From: JBEKYD01 sp049509915
Lineage (GTDB): Bacteria; Acidobacteriota; Terriglobia; Bryobacterales; Bryobacteraceae
NCBI GenBank assembly: GCA_049509915.1
Contig: JBEKZL010000010.1
Location: 1-53,638 of the forward strand
Direction of reading: 5' to 3'
DNA length: 53,638 bases
Within the stretch, counting starts at the first letter, position 1, and every line of letters begins with the position of its first letter. The position numbers and the translations under genes were made by a program. Under the pieces are notes generated by a model that had not been told where the DNA came from, searched no databases, and worked only from the letters and a program-made list of their open reading frames with translations. Shown one piece after another: positions 8,363-17,200 of this stretch.

Positions 8363-8723
8363 GTTGTGGAACCTATATCGAGGTAATTAGTCGTTCCAGT
8401 GCGGCGAGGCGTGGGGACCGGTAAACCCTCGGTCCTCTCTCGGGCTCCGTTTCACAGCCCTCCCACAAAATCAAGCGCGCCTTGGCCGGGTTGCGCGAGG
8501 CGGTGACCAAACTTCCAAGTTCCAATTCCTTCATCCCAACGATTTAGCGATCCCCTCCTCCAACCCAGCCCTTTCCCGTGTGATCTCCCAATCAGGGGGC
8601 GAGCCTGCACAACCAGCTGAAATTAAACTCGTTAGCACCCCGTTGCATACGCCGGCGGCCGTCATCTCATCCGGCGGTTCCGAGCTGAACGCGGAAAGCT
8701 GACCGCTGACCGCTTTTTTGATT
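8363..8723. other. Gene-poor stretch
   Basis: Between the PEP-CTERM gene and the promoter at 8724 I see no supported gene, repeat or terminator. Short open frames here lack codon bias and recognisable domains. Confidence 0.5.
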
Positions 8724-8751
8724 GACAGCGGGGAAGATCGGGAATAATCTA
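8724..8751 (+). promoter_or_regulatory. Sigma70-type promoter of the WS/DGAT operon
   Basis: A perfect -35 TTGACA (8724-8729) is followed after 16 bp by TAATCT (8746-8751). The predicted start near 8758 lies about 40 bases before the GTG of the small first gene, which has a GGAGG ribosome site. Confidence 0.55.
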
Positions 8752-8796
8752 CAATCGGTAATGTGGATCTCAATGTCTTGATCATTGGAGGTACCC

Positions 8797-8994
8797 GTGG
8801 CGACTCTGAAAGTCCCTCTGGCCCAACAACTCGCCGAAACCGCGCATTGGAGCGACGATCCGCCCGCCAGAATTGAAGACGAGGAAATCGATCTGCTTGC
8901 CTTCGAACTATGGCAAATGGGCATTTACGCGGACACTGACGCATGGTGGGAAGACGAACCCCGCAGCCTTGCCGCCCGCGCCAGTTGCCTGTAA
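8797..8994 (+). CDS. Small acidic protein of unknown function, first gene of the WS/DGAT operon
   Basis: A 65-residue protein starting at GTG 8797, five bases after a strong GGAGG. Reading from the TTG at 8785 would bury that ribosome site, so 8797 is preferred. The protein is acidic (DEEID in the middle, DTDAWWEDEP near the end), Trp-rich for its size (four Trp), and lacks membrane segments or Cys motifs. It ends 28 bp before the WS/DGAT start and follows a consensus promoter, so it is probably translated. I do not recognise the family. Confidence 0.6.
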   Translation: MATLKVPLAQQLAETAHWSDDPPARIEDEEIDLLAFELWQMGIYADTDAWWEDEPRSLAARASCL

Positions 8995-9022
8995 TCGCCC
9001 GAAGACTGGAGCTGAGCGCCCT

Positions 9023-10861
9023 ATGGAGAATAAGCCCGCGGTCCTAAGCGGCCGTCTGTCCGGAATCGACGCGGCCTTCCTGTATCTGGAACGCAAAGAG
9101 ATACCGTTGAGCATCGCTTGCGTCGCTCTCTTCGATGGCCCCATTCCCTTCCGGGAATTCGTGGCCGATATCGATTCCAAACTGGACCAGCTTCCTCGCT
9201 ACCGGCAGATAGCTGTGTCTCCCCCGTTCAACCTGGGTTATCCCACCTGGGAGTACGACCCGAATTTCGATATCAAGCACCACATCTTTCAGGTGCGGCT
9301 GGAAGCACCTGGCGGGGAATCCGAGCTTGAGGCGCTGGCCGGGCGCCTGCTCAGCCAGAGACTCGATCGCGGCAAACCTCTCTGGGAAATTCACGTAGTG
9401 GAGGGCTTAGGGGATGGGCGCGGCGCCCTGATTGTGCGCATTCACCACGCGCTGGCCGACGGTGTGGCTGGAGCGGCGCTGCTCCGGGTCATGCTGGACC
9501 CCTCTCCCGACACTTTCCGCGCCGCCGGCAAGCCGCAGACGCGCCCGCGCGTTCCCCCGCGCGCCGAGCGTACTCTCGCCGAGCAGGTTGGGAGTGCCAT
9601 TCAGAGCGCTCTCGAAAACGCTGTTGCGGCTCAGGCCGGATTGCTCAGTATGGCCGAAGGGCTGCTCAGCGATAGCGGCAAGAATGCCCTTCAGGAACTC
9701 ACGATCCTGCTTCCGGAACTGCTGAAACCCGCTGAGCGCTACGTCTTCAATAAGCCCTGTTCGGGCGACCGCAAGTTCTGCTGGGTGGATGTCGATCTCA
9801 GCGAGCTGCAGGCGATTCGGGCGGCCCTGGGCGGGAAGGTAAACGATTGCATCCTGAGCGTAGTAGTGCGGGCGGTGTCGCGGTACATACGGTTCCATGG
9901 TGAGAAGGTCAAGGGCCGTTTTCTGCGCGTCGCCTGTCCGGTAAACGTGAGGGGAGGCGAGCAGGGCGAATCTCTCGGCAACCGCATCACGTTTCTTCCG
10001 GTGATTCTTCCGCTCGATGTGCGCGACCCGGTCGAGATGCTACGCGCGGTGACCACCAGAATGGAAATCATGAAAGGCGCCCGCGCCGCCGACGTGCTGG
10101 CCATCTTTGCCAGTTGCCTGGGCACTGCCCCGACGCCGGTGCAGGAGATGTTTTGGCGTGTCTTGCCCCTGATTCCCCTCCCGGTTCCTCTCCTCAACAT
10201 GATCTGCACCAATGTGCCGGGTCCGTCGTCCCCGCTGTACTCGGTGGGGCGACGTCTCGTCGCATTCTATCCACAAGTGCCGACCGGCTATGAGTTGGGC
10301 CTGGGGGTTGCCGTGCAGAGCTACGACGGAAAGCTCTGCTTCGGTGTGATCGCTGACGCCCACGTGGCGCCCGATGCCGCCAGATTGCGCGACTACATCC
10401 GGACTTGCTTTGAGGAGCTTCGCGAGGCAGCCGGCGTGAAGAGCGCGCGGCCGCAAGCGCCCACGCCGCCCGCCCGGGCTGCTCGCTCTCGAAAACACGC
10501 TGAGCCGTCCGCTGCCGCCGTGCCGGTTGCGGCTTCCGCAACCCCAACCGCGGCCGCCCCGGAGGAACAGGCCCCGGCCCCGCCCGTGGAGGCCGCCGCA
10601 TCGCGCGCGGGCGACGCGGTTGGCGTGGAGCCGGTCCAGCCGGAGCTGGCTCTGGCGAAGCGCGCGCGCCAGCGCCCGGCCGCGCCCCGCGCCCGGGCCG
10701 TTCACTCTCGAAAGCGCAAGGAGCCTTCCGCGTCCGGGACCCCGGCCGCCCCGGAAGAACAGGCGCTGGCTCCGCCCGTGGAGGCCGCCGCGTCACTCGC
10801 GGGAGAAACGTTTGAGGGCGCGGAGGAGGTCCAGCCGGAGGCGGAGCTGGTATTTGCGTAG
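9023..10861 (+). CDS. Wax ester synthase / diacylglycerol acyltransferase (WS/DGAT) with long Ala/Pro/Arg tail
   Basis: A bifunctional acyltransferase that esterifies acyl-CoA to fatty alcohols or diacylglycerol, giving neutral storage lipid. The catalytic HHxxxDG motif is HHALADG (residues 141-147). Other family marks are SGIDAAFLYLE near the N terminus, PLWEIHVVEGL (119-129), GGKVNDCILSVV (about 273-284) and NVPGPSSPLY (about 397-406). The enzyme proper ends near residue 470, the usual family length. It is followed by about 140 residues of low-complexity sequence rich in Ala, Pro, Arg and Glu, with a duplicated unit: SRK(H/R), then EPSA, APEEQA and APPVEAAAS. Such a tail is unusual. ATG 9023 is chosen because the WS/DGAT fold begins there; the frame upstream overlaps the small acidic gene. 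Confidence 0.9.
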   Translation: MENKPAVLSGRLSGIDAAFLYLERKEIPLSIACVALFDGPIPFREFVADIDSKLDQLPRYRQIAVSPPFNLGYPTWEYDPNFDIKHHIFQVRLEAPGGESELEALAGRLLSQRLDRGKPLWEIHVVEGLGDGRGALIVRIHHALADGVAGAALLRVMLDPSPDTFRAAGKPQTRPRVPPRAERTLAEQVGSAIQSALENAVAAQAGLLSMAEGLLSDSGKNALQELTILLPELLKPAERYVFNKPCSGDRKFCWVDVDLSELQAIRAALGGKVNDCILSVVVRAVSRYIRFHGEKVKGRFLRVACPVNVRGGEQGESLGNRITFLPVILPLDVRDPVEMLRAVTTRMEIMKGARAADVLAIFASCLGTAPTPVQEMFWRVLPLIPLPVPLLNMICTNVPGPSSPLYSVGRRLVAFYPQVPTGYELGLGVAVQSYDGKLCFGVIADAHVAPDAARLRDYIRTCFEELREAAGVKSARPQAPTPPARAARSRKHAEPSAAAVPVAASATPTAAAPEEQAPAPPVEAAASRAGDAVGVEPVQPELALAKRARQRPAAPRARAVHSRKRKEPSASGTPAAPEEQALAPPVEAAASLAGETFEGAEEVQPEAELVFA

Positions 10862-10864
10862 CGT

Positions 10865-11707
10865 ATGGCCGGATCCGAATCGCCTCTTCATCCCGATTTG
10901 CGCGGCCGGGTTGCGGTCGTTACTGGAGCCAGCCGCGGCATCGGCAGAGCTCTGGCCATCCGCCTGGCGCAGGCGGGAGCGGATATCGCGGTGGCCGCCA
11001 AGAGCGAACACTCCACCGAACGGCTGCCCGGAAGCATCCATGAAACCGCGGATGCTATCCGCGCAGTTGGCCGGCGCGCCCTTGCCATCCCTACCGATGT
11101 CCGCGATGAGAATGCCATTCGCAATTTGATCGAACTCACGGTCGCCGAACTCGGCCGCCTCGACATTCTGGTGAACAACGCCGGCGCCATCTGGACACAA
11201 CCCATTCTCGAGACACCCCCCAAACGTTTCGACCTCATGCTCGGCGTTAACGCGCGCGCGGCCTATATCGGCTGTTATTACGCCCTGCCGCACATGGTGA
11301 AGCAGCAGTGGGGGCATATCCTGAATATGTGTCCGCAGCTCACTACGCGGCCCTCACCCGGCAAAGTGGCTTACATGATCTCCAAGTTTGGGATGGCTCG
11401 GGTCGCTCTAGGCGTGGCGGCTGAGCACAAACGTGACAACATCGCCGGCAACTGCCTCTGGCCGCGGACCATCATTGAGACTCAGGCTTCGATCGGGTGG
11501 AAGATGGCGGATCGCTCCCAGTGGCGCACTCCGGAGATCGTCTGCGATGCCGCGCTTGCCATTTTCGGCCGCGAGCCCCGGACCTGCACCGGCCACCAGT
11601 GGATCGACGAAGACGCGCTAGCCACTCTGGCCGGCATCACCAACTTCGACGGCTATTGGTGTGAAGGCAAGCCGCCGGAGAATCCTATTTACATCGACAA
11701 GTGGTGA
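10865..11707 (+). CDS. Short-chain dehydrogenase/reductase, HSDL2-like
   Basis: A 280-residue classical-type SDR. The cofactor motif is TGASRGIG (20-27), followed by NNAG (104-107) and the catalytic pair Tyr170/Lys174 in YMISK. The stretch HILNMCPQL places Cys156 where hydroxysteroid-dehydrogenase-like-2 proteins have NISPPL, so the usual active-site Ser may be absent; I judge this by eye. The family oxidises or reduces hydroxyl or keto groups on lipid-like substrates. It starts 3 bp after the WS/DGAT stop and ends 6 bp before the patatin gene, so all three are almost certainly co-transcribed. Confidence 0.85.
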   Translation: MAGSESPLHPDLRGRVAVVTGASRGIGRALAIRLAQAGADIAVAAKSEHSTERLPGSIHETADAIRAVGRRALAIPTDVRDENAIRNLIELTVAELGRLDILVNNAGAIWTQPILETPPKRFDLMLGVNARAAYIGCYYALPHMVKQQWGHILNMCPQLTTRPSPGKVAYMISKFGMARVALGVAAEHKRDNIAGNCLWPRTIIETQASIGWKMADRSQWRTPEIVCDAALAIFGREPRTCTGHQWIDEDALATLAGITNFDGYWCEGKPPENPIYIDKW

Positions 11708-11713
11708 ACCGCG

Positions 11714-12451
11714 ATGCCGTGCGCGCTGGTTCTATCCGCAGGTGCAATGTTCGGCGCATACCAGGCGGGCGCCTGGAACGTGTTGTCGCAGCGTTTTCAG
11801 CCCGATCTGGTAGTGGGCGCCTCGGTCGGCGCGATCAACGGCTGGGCCATTGCCGGAGCGTCTTCCCCCGAGGATCTGCTGGCCATGTGGAGAGACCCAG
11901 CCACCGCCGGGCTGATGAAGTTCCGCATGCCTTTTCCCCCATGGAGAGGCTTTCTCGATCCCGCCGGGCTCACCCGGATGGTGCGGGAATGGTACACGCG
12001 GTTCAAACCGTGCGTGCCCTATTCCGCTACCGTCGTCGAGGTTCCAAGATTGCGGCTCGTGCGCGTATCCCATGAGCGGATTACGGCGGAACACATCCTG
12101 GCTTCCTGCGCGGTACCATTTGGGTACCCGCCTGTCCGCATCGACGGCAAGTGCTATGTGGATGGAGGTGTGCTCGACATCCTGCCGCTCTGGGCAGCGG
12201 CCGAAATGGGCGCCACCCGTGTCGTTGCGGTGAACGTGCTCCCTCTCATGCCCTCGCGGTCTCTGCGCGGGGCGGTTCGCCTGATCCGGCTCTTCGGGCA
12301 GAAACCCGCCGGCATTCGAGACATCGAAGTTGTGACGATCAGTCCCCGCAGCCCCCTTGGATCGGTTCGGGACGCCCTCAAGTGGAAACCGGAGAATGTA
12401 CGGAGATGGATTCAGCAGGGGGAAGAAGACGCCGGCGCGGCGAAGATCTGA
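11714..12451 (+). CDS. Patatin-like phospholipase (RssA type)
   Basis: A 245-residue patatin-family serine lipase with a Ser/Asp dyad. The nucleophile is Ser37 in GASVG and the Asp is Asp150 in YVDGGVLD. The oxyanion loop is LSAGAMFGAYQAG rather than the usual Gly-rich GGGxxG form. There is no signal peptide, so action on acyl lipids in the cytoplasm or at the inner membrane face is likely. It is the last gene of the WS/DGAT operon and convergent with the KAS III gene. Next to a storage-lipid synthase it could remodel or mobilise neutral lipid; this is inference. Confidence 0.85.
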   Translation: MPCALVLSAGAMFGAYQAGAWNVLSQRFQPDLVVGASVGAINGWAIAGASSPEDLLAMWRDPATAGLMKFRMPFPPWRGFLDPAGLTRMVREWYTRFKPCVPYSATVVEVPRLRLVRVSHERITAEHILASCAVPFGYPPVRIDGKCYVDGGVLDILPLWAAAEMGATRVVAVNVLPLMPSRSLRGAVRLIRLFGQKPAGIRDIEVVTISPRSPLGSVRDALKWKPENVRRWIQQGEEDAGAAKI

Positions 12452-12583
12452 GGACCCTGGCCGCTTCAAAACTGGAGCAGGATCAGCCGGAATGGCGGTG
12501 GATCTGAGACCACTTGTCCGGACGAGATTGCACGATGCGTGCCGCCAGCCGTAAATTCAAGAGCTCGCTGTGAATTGGGCCGG

Positions 12584-13543
12584 TTACCATCGGTATAGGG
12601 CTGCGCCCCAGGTCCACCCAGCGCCGATCGCCGCGAACAGGAGCAGATCGTTTTTGTGGATGAGTCCGCGGCGGTTTACCTGATCCAGCAGCAAGGGGAC
12701 CGAAGCGCCGGCCGTGTTCGCGTGCAGCTCCAGATTGGTCTGTATTCGTGAATAAGGGATGTTGAGTATCTCGGCGGTGCGCTTGAGCACATGAGCGGAG
12801 GCCTGGTGTGGGATGATCATCGAAACGTCTTCGAGCCTCAGCCGGTTCACGCAAAGAATCTGCTGAATGCACTCGGTCAGCGCGGCTGTGGCTTTCTCGT
12901 AAACCGCCCTTCCGTTCATCGTGAAGTAGGCGTCCTTCTGGAAGATTGTGAAATGATCCATTCCCTCGCCGTCCGCGAAGAGAATGCTGGAGAACAACCC
13001 ATTCTCCCGATCGTGCCTCTCCAGTACCGCGGCGCCGCTGCCGTCGCCGAAGAACACACAGTTGCGGTGATTCCAGTCCGTCACTTTGGAGAAGGTGTCG
13101 GCGCCGATGACCAGCGCATGGCTGTATACCCCGTTTTGGACGAATTGGCTGGCAATCGTAATACCGTAAAGAAACCCGGAACACACTGCGACCACATCGA
13201 ACGCGGGGCATCCGTTCCGAATGCCCATCTTCTTCTGCGCAATGCATGCGGATGAGGGCATCTTGCGGTCGGGTGTCGAGGTGGCCACGATAATGAGGTC
13301 AATTTCGTTCGGTTCCAGGGCCGCCGAAGCGATCGCGTTCAGCCCGGCACAGGCAGCAATGTCCGATGTGTATTCCTCCGGGGCCGTGACGTGCCGCTGG
13401 CGAACCCCCAGGGTTTCCGCGATCCACTGCGGAGAGGTTGGCAGGTTTCCGGCGATTTCTTCGTTTGTCAGAATCTTGGCGGGTACATAGGAGCCGGTGG
13501 ATTTGATGCAGACGCTATCAAACCGGTTGTTCCGGATTGTCAT
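12584..13543 (-). CDS. Beta-ketoacyl-ACP synthase III (FabH-like)
   Basis: A 319-residue thiolase-fold KAS III enzyme, which condenses an acyl-CoA starter with malonyl-ACP. The triad is intact: Cys121 in VVAVCSGF, His246 in IIPHQAS and Asn276 in HANTAGAS (commonly YGNTSAAS). The C terminus (LFAAIGAGWTWGAALYRW) closes the fold normally. It is the last gene of the long minus-strand lipid block, 28 bp after the PPTase. Its position suggests priming of the megasynthase or a tailoring condensation rather than housekeeping fatty acid synthesis. Translation starts at ATG 13543 behind a strong AAGGAGG that can fold into a small hairpin (13548-13561). Confidence 0.9.
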   Translation of the reverse strand: MTIRNNRFDSVCIKSTGSYVPAKILTNEEIAGNLPTSPQWIAETLGVRQRHVTAPEEYTSDIAACAGLNAIASAALEPNEIDLIIVATSTPDRKMPSSACIAQKKMGIRNGCPAFDVVAVCSGFLYGITIASQFVQNGVYSHALVIGADTFSKVTDWNHRNCVFFGDGSGAAVLERHDRENGLFSSILFADGEGMDHFTIFQKDAYFTMNGRAVYEKATAALTECIQQILCVNRLRLEDVSMIIPHQASAHVLKRTAEILNIPYSRIQTNLELHANTAGASVPLLLDQVNRRGLIHKNDLLLFAAIGAGWTWGAALYRW

Positions 13544-13547
13544 GGTT

Positions 13548-13561
13548 CCTCCTTCCGGAGG
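13548..13561 (-). promoter_or_regulatory. Hairpin containing the ribosome binding site of the KAS III gene
   Basis: Read on the minus strand, CCTCC-GGAA-GGAGG is a 5-bp stem closed by a GNRA-type tetraloop. Its 3' arm is the Shine-Dalgarno sequence, four bases before the start codon. Folding would hide the site. The stem is short, so the effect may be modest. Confidence 0.4.
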
Positions 13562-13571
13562 TTGTCATTCT

Positions 13572-14273
13572 TTAGACGAGGACCCGCTCGAGTTCATCTG
13601 AATATGGCTGCGCGGCACCCGTGATGACCGTCCTGATAAGATCGCGCGAGGCGCTCCACCAGCCGTAAAACGTCCTGCCGCTGGTGTGCGTAACGCATAG
13701 TCGATGCCACTCCTCACCGCGTGTCTCCAGGAAGTCCGCGGGAGCTGCGTTCACCGAACGAGTGTCCAGGCGAAGCCCGCAGCCGAGCGCTTTCAGCGCG
13801 CTCTCCTTGGCGCTCCACAGCAATGTCACCACCCGATCCCGATTCGCGCCTGTCGTTTGTGCGACCAAACCCTGCTCTTCATCGGTGAAGTAATCGGCGA
13901 GAAACGACGGGCTGCGCGGCTCGATCGCTTCGAGATCGCACCCCACTTCGCCGCCGGCCGGTGCGATGGCGCACAACCCCGTGCCACTGCTGTGGCTGAG
14001 CGAAAGCACGACGGGCGCAAGCCGCCCGTGGAGGAATATCTCCGGAGCGCCAGAGGGCGCCGGCCGCAGTTCAATTGCGGCCAGCGTTTCCGGATCGCGC
14101 GGGAGGTTCAAGTACCGGGCGACGGCGGACTTCGCAGTCCACCGTCCCAGGCGCCAGTCGGCGTGCCGCTTGGGAATGTGCAGTCCATCGAGGCGAGCCT
14201 GTTCGCTCTCACTTAACCACTCGTCCCCCAGGGGCACGTCGCTGCCGCTCTGTTCGAGCCAGTAGACGCACAC
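13572..14273 (-). CDS. 4'-phosphopantetheinyl transferase (Sfp type)
   Basis: A 233-residue Sfp/Gsp-type PPTase, which moves phosphopantetheine from CoA onto carrier domains. The two family motifs are present: VGCDLEAIEP (the Mg-binding Asp and Glu) and WSAKESALKALG. It starts with GTG at 14273, directly after the megasynthase stop (14277-14279), so the two are translationally adjacent and this is presumably the dedicated activator of the four ACP domains. That pairing is notable because those ACPs carry Thr instead of the normal Ser attachment residue. Confidence 0.9.
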   Translation of the reverse strand: MCVYWLEQSGSDVPLGDEWLSESEQARLDGLHIPKRHADWRLGRWTAKSAVARYLNLPRDPETLAAIELRPAPSGAPEIFLHGRLAPVVLSLSHSSGTGLCAIAPAGGEVGCDLEAIEPRSPSFLADYFTDEEQGLVAQTTGANRDRVVTLLWSAKESALKALGCGLRLDTRSVNAAPADFLETRGEEWHRLCVTHTSGRTFYGWWSASRDLIRTVITGAAQPYSDELERVLV

Positions 14274-14276
14274 GCG

Positions 14277-17200
14277 TTATGCCATCGCCATCGCGACTTT
14301 CGCCGATGAGAACACCAGCGCATCCACGTCCTCGCGGAACGCCACCGTGCGATAGCCATCGACATGCAGGTACGGAATGCCGGTTTGGTCGACCACGTAG
14401 GCGTCGAAGCCCCCCGTCACGGCATCGGCGGTGACAACGGCAAACAGCGGACCGGCCGCGGCTTCCGGCATGCGATAGAGCGAAACCCGATTCACCCGGC
14501 GGGGCAGGCCCATGCTATGTTTCACGGCCATTTCCCAGATGCCGGCCGTCTGGAAGCAAAGCTCGATCAGGCGCGGCGCAATCGCGAGCGGTCGATCATC
14601 CGGATGATGATTGGCGGGAAGGTCGGCCGCCAGCTCGCCAACCGCGCCGTACTCATCCCACCATGCCCGCTTCAGGACCCGATAGGCCGGGCCGTGGAAG
14701 TAGACGCGATAGATGGCATCGGCATCGATGGTCGATCCATGGGGCAGGCCTGGAACGGGTCCCCCGGTGCTCGCAGGACGCTGCCTGGAGAGGCGGACGC
14801 GCCCGGTGAAGTGGGTCTCGACCCGCGCTTCGGACTGATTGGCCAGAATGCGCCGGCCGGTCAACTGGCAATCGGCGACTAAACCGCCGCCATCGGGATG
14901 GAAGCGTGCCTCGACGGTGACTGGACGCGGCTCGTCGCGGTAAAACTTGAACGGCGCCAGGAACTCGACGTCCTCTACCGCTTCGACCTGCCAGCCAGGG
15001 GCGATCGACAACGCCGCTTCCGCGAAGCCCTCGATTCCCATTACGCCGGGCAGCACCGGCGTGCCCTCGATGCGGTGATCGTTGAGGAATGCCTGCACCG
15101 CCGGATCGAGCAGGGTCTCAAGCGTCAAGCCGCCGTTGAGACCCACGTGCGCGGTGCCGCCGAGCATGGGACCCAAGGCAAGGGCCGACAATTCCAGCCC
15201 TCCGGTGGCATCCCATGGCTCGAGGAGCGCACCGAGCCGTCCGGCCGCGACGACTTCGCCGCGCCAGGCGCCCGCGGTGAGTTCGCGCCGTATCCAGGGA
15301 ACGCCGGCTTCGGGAGGCAGCATCTCGATTCCCGCCGCCTCCATCACTTTCGGGATGGAGCCGCGCATGGCCATTCCAATGCCACCCCATGCGGTCCAGT
15401 CGATCGCAATCCCTCGCGTCGCCGGACGTGTCCGGCGGAAGCTGGAGGCGATCTTGCATAACAGGTCGTTGGCGGAGCTGTAATCGGTCTGCCCAGGGTT
15501 GCCGAACCGGCCGGCGATCGAGCTGAACCCGATCATCGTCCCGAGCGGCATGTCGCCGATCGCGTGCAGCAGGTGGAAGAGCCCATCGCACTTGACATCG
15601 AAGACGAGGTCAAATTCGCGGGGCTCCTTATCCCGCAGCGCGTGGCTGCGGTCGATCCCGGCGGCGTGCAGCAACACGTCGATGCGCCCGCACTGCTCGC
15701 GGACATCGGCGACCACCTTCGCCACCGCCTCGCCATCGGTGAGGTTGACGCTGTAATAGCGCGCCGTGCCGCCGGCCGCGCGCACCGCTTCGATGGCGGC
15801 ATTGGCTGCCTGCGCTCTCTCGAGCGCCGCCAGTTCTTTTTCGACGAGCGCCGGCGTGGCGCGCTCACCGCGCGCCTGGATACGCGCGAACAGGTCCCGC
15901 TTCAGTGCGTCTTTGTCGGTAACAAAGCGCTGGAGATCGGAATTGGCGGGGTTTGGCTCCGGCACCAGGTCGAGCAGATAGAATGTGCCGCCGGAGGCCG
16001 CCGCCAGGTCCGCGGTGATGGCGGAGACGATGCTGCCCGCCGCGCCTGTGACCAGGAACACGCTATCTTTGTTCAGAGCCATGCCGGGTTGCCCGTCGGC
16101 GGCAGGGCGTTCTTCCAGACCGATGGTCCAACGGTGCTCGCCCTGGTAACCGACCTCAACCACGCCAGGATCGCGCAAAGTCTCGTCGATGAGCCGTTCA
16201 GCGATCTCCTCCGCGCTGAGGCCCCCTTCGAAGTCGACGGCCTTCACCAGTGCCTCCGGCCGCTCTCGCTTGTAAGTCTTAGTGAAACCGGTAACGGCTC
16301 CGCCTAAAGGGGCTGTGGCTCCAGCCTCGTTGTAGCCGTGCTGCCCGCCGAGGCTGGTGGCGGAAACCAGGAACGTACCTGCGGGCGCCACCTGATCGTA
16401 CAGCGTACGCATGGTCCGGTAGAGCGACTTGAGCCGCAAGTCCACCGCTTCGCGCCAGGAGGCGAAGGTCATACCGACGAGGTCGCCCTCATCGTCTAGA
16501 GCGGGTAGCCAATAGACGCCGTTCACCGGTGCTTCGGCTGTCTCAACCACTTCCACGCCCAGTGCCCGGAGCCTTTGGGCCAGAACCTCAGCTACACCGG
16601 AACGGTCGGGCATAATGAACACGCGCCGGCCGGACTCGAGCGATACGCCGGTTGATTTGCATAGGCCGAGCGGCGGGCGGAGCACCGGAATGGGCACGCG
16701 CCGTGGCATCGCGTTGGCCGCGTCAAAGGTGGCGAGTTCGCGGCGCGGCTGTTCGGCCCGCTCGGGAACTGGCGCTGGCGCGTTCGTCGCCGCCGCTGCT
16801 GGCGGAGCCGCAGTCTTCAGGTCGGGCCGCCGGTCATAGACGAACTGGATGACGCGGGCCAGCGTCGGGAAATCGCGCAGCTTCAGGTTTGGATCGCGCG
16901 GGATGTTGTAGGTCTCCCGGATGGACGCGAACAGCTCAGCCTGTTTCACGGTATCGACGCCCAGGTCGGCCTCCATGTCGAGATCCAGGTCCAGCATTTC
17001 GCGCGGGTATCCGGTTTTCTCGGTGACCAGGTCGAGCAGCTTTCGCCGTACGGGGTCTTCGGCCTCGGGAGCAGGGGTCGCCTGGGCCGGCGCGGCAACC
17101 GGAGCTGGGGTGGCGGCCGGAAGGGGCGCGGAGACCGGGAGGGGAGCGGCGGCAACCAGGTCGGGCCGCCGGTCATAGACGAACTGGATGACGCGGGCCA

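Noticed and set aside
8531..8944. A minus-strand frame of 137 codons
   Set aside because: It overlaps the WS/DGAT promoter and the small acidic gene, which have better signals.
12452..12583. AATTCA/TGAATT hairpin (12554-12576) as a bidirectional terminator between the convergent lipid operons
   Set aside because: The 6-bp stem has a long loop and no T-run on either strand.
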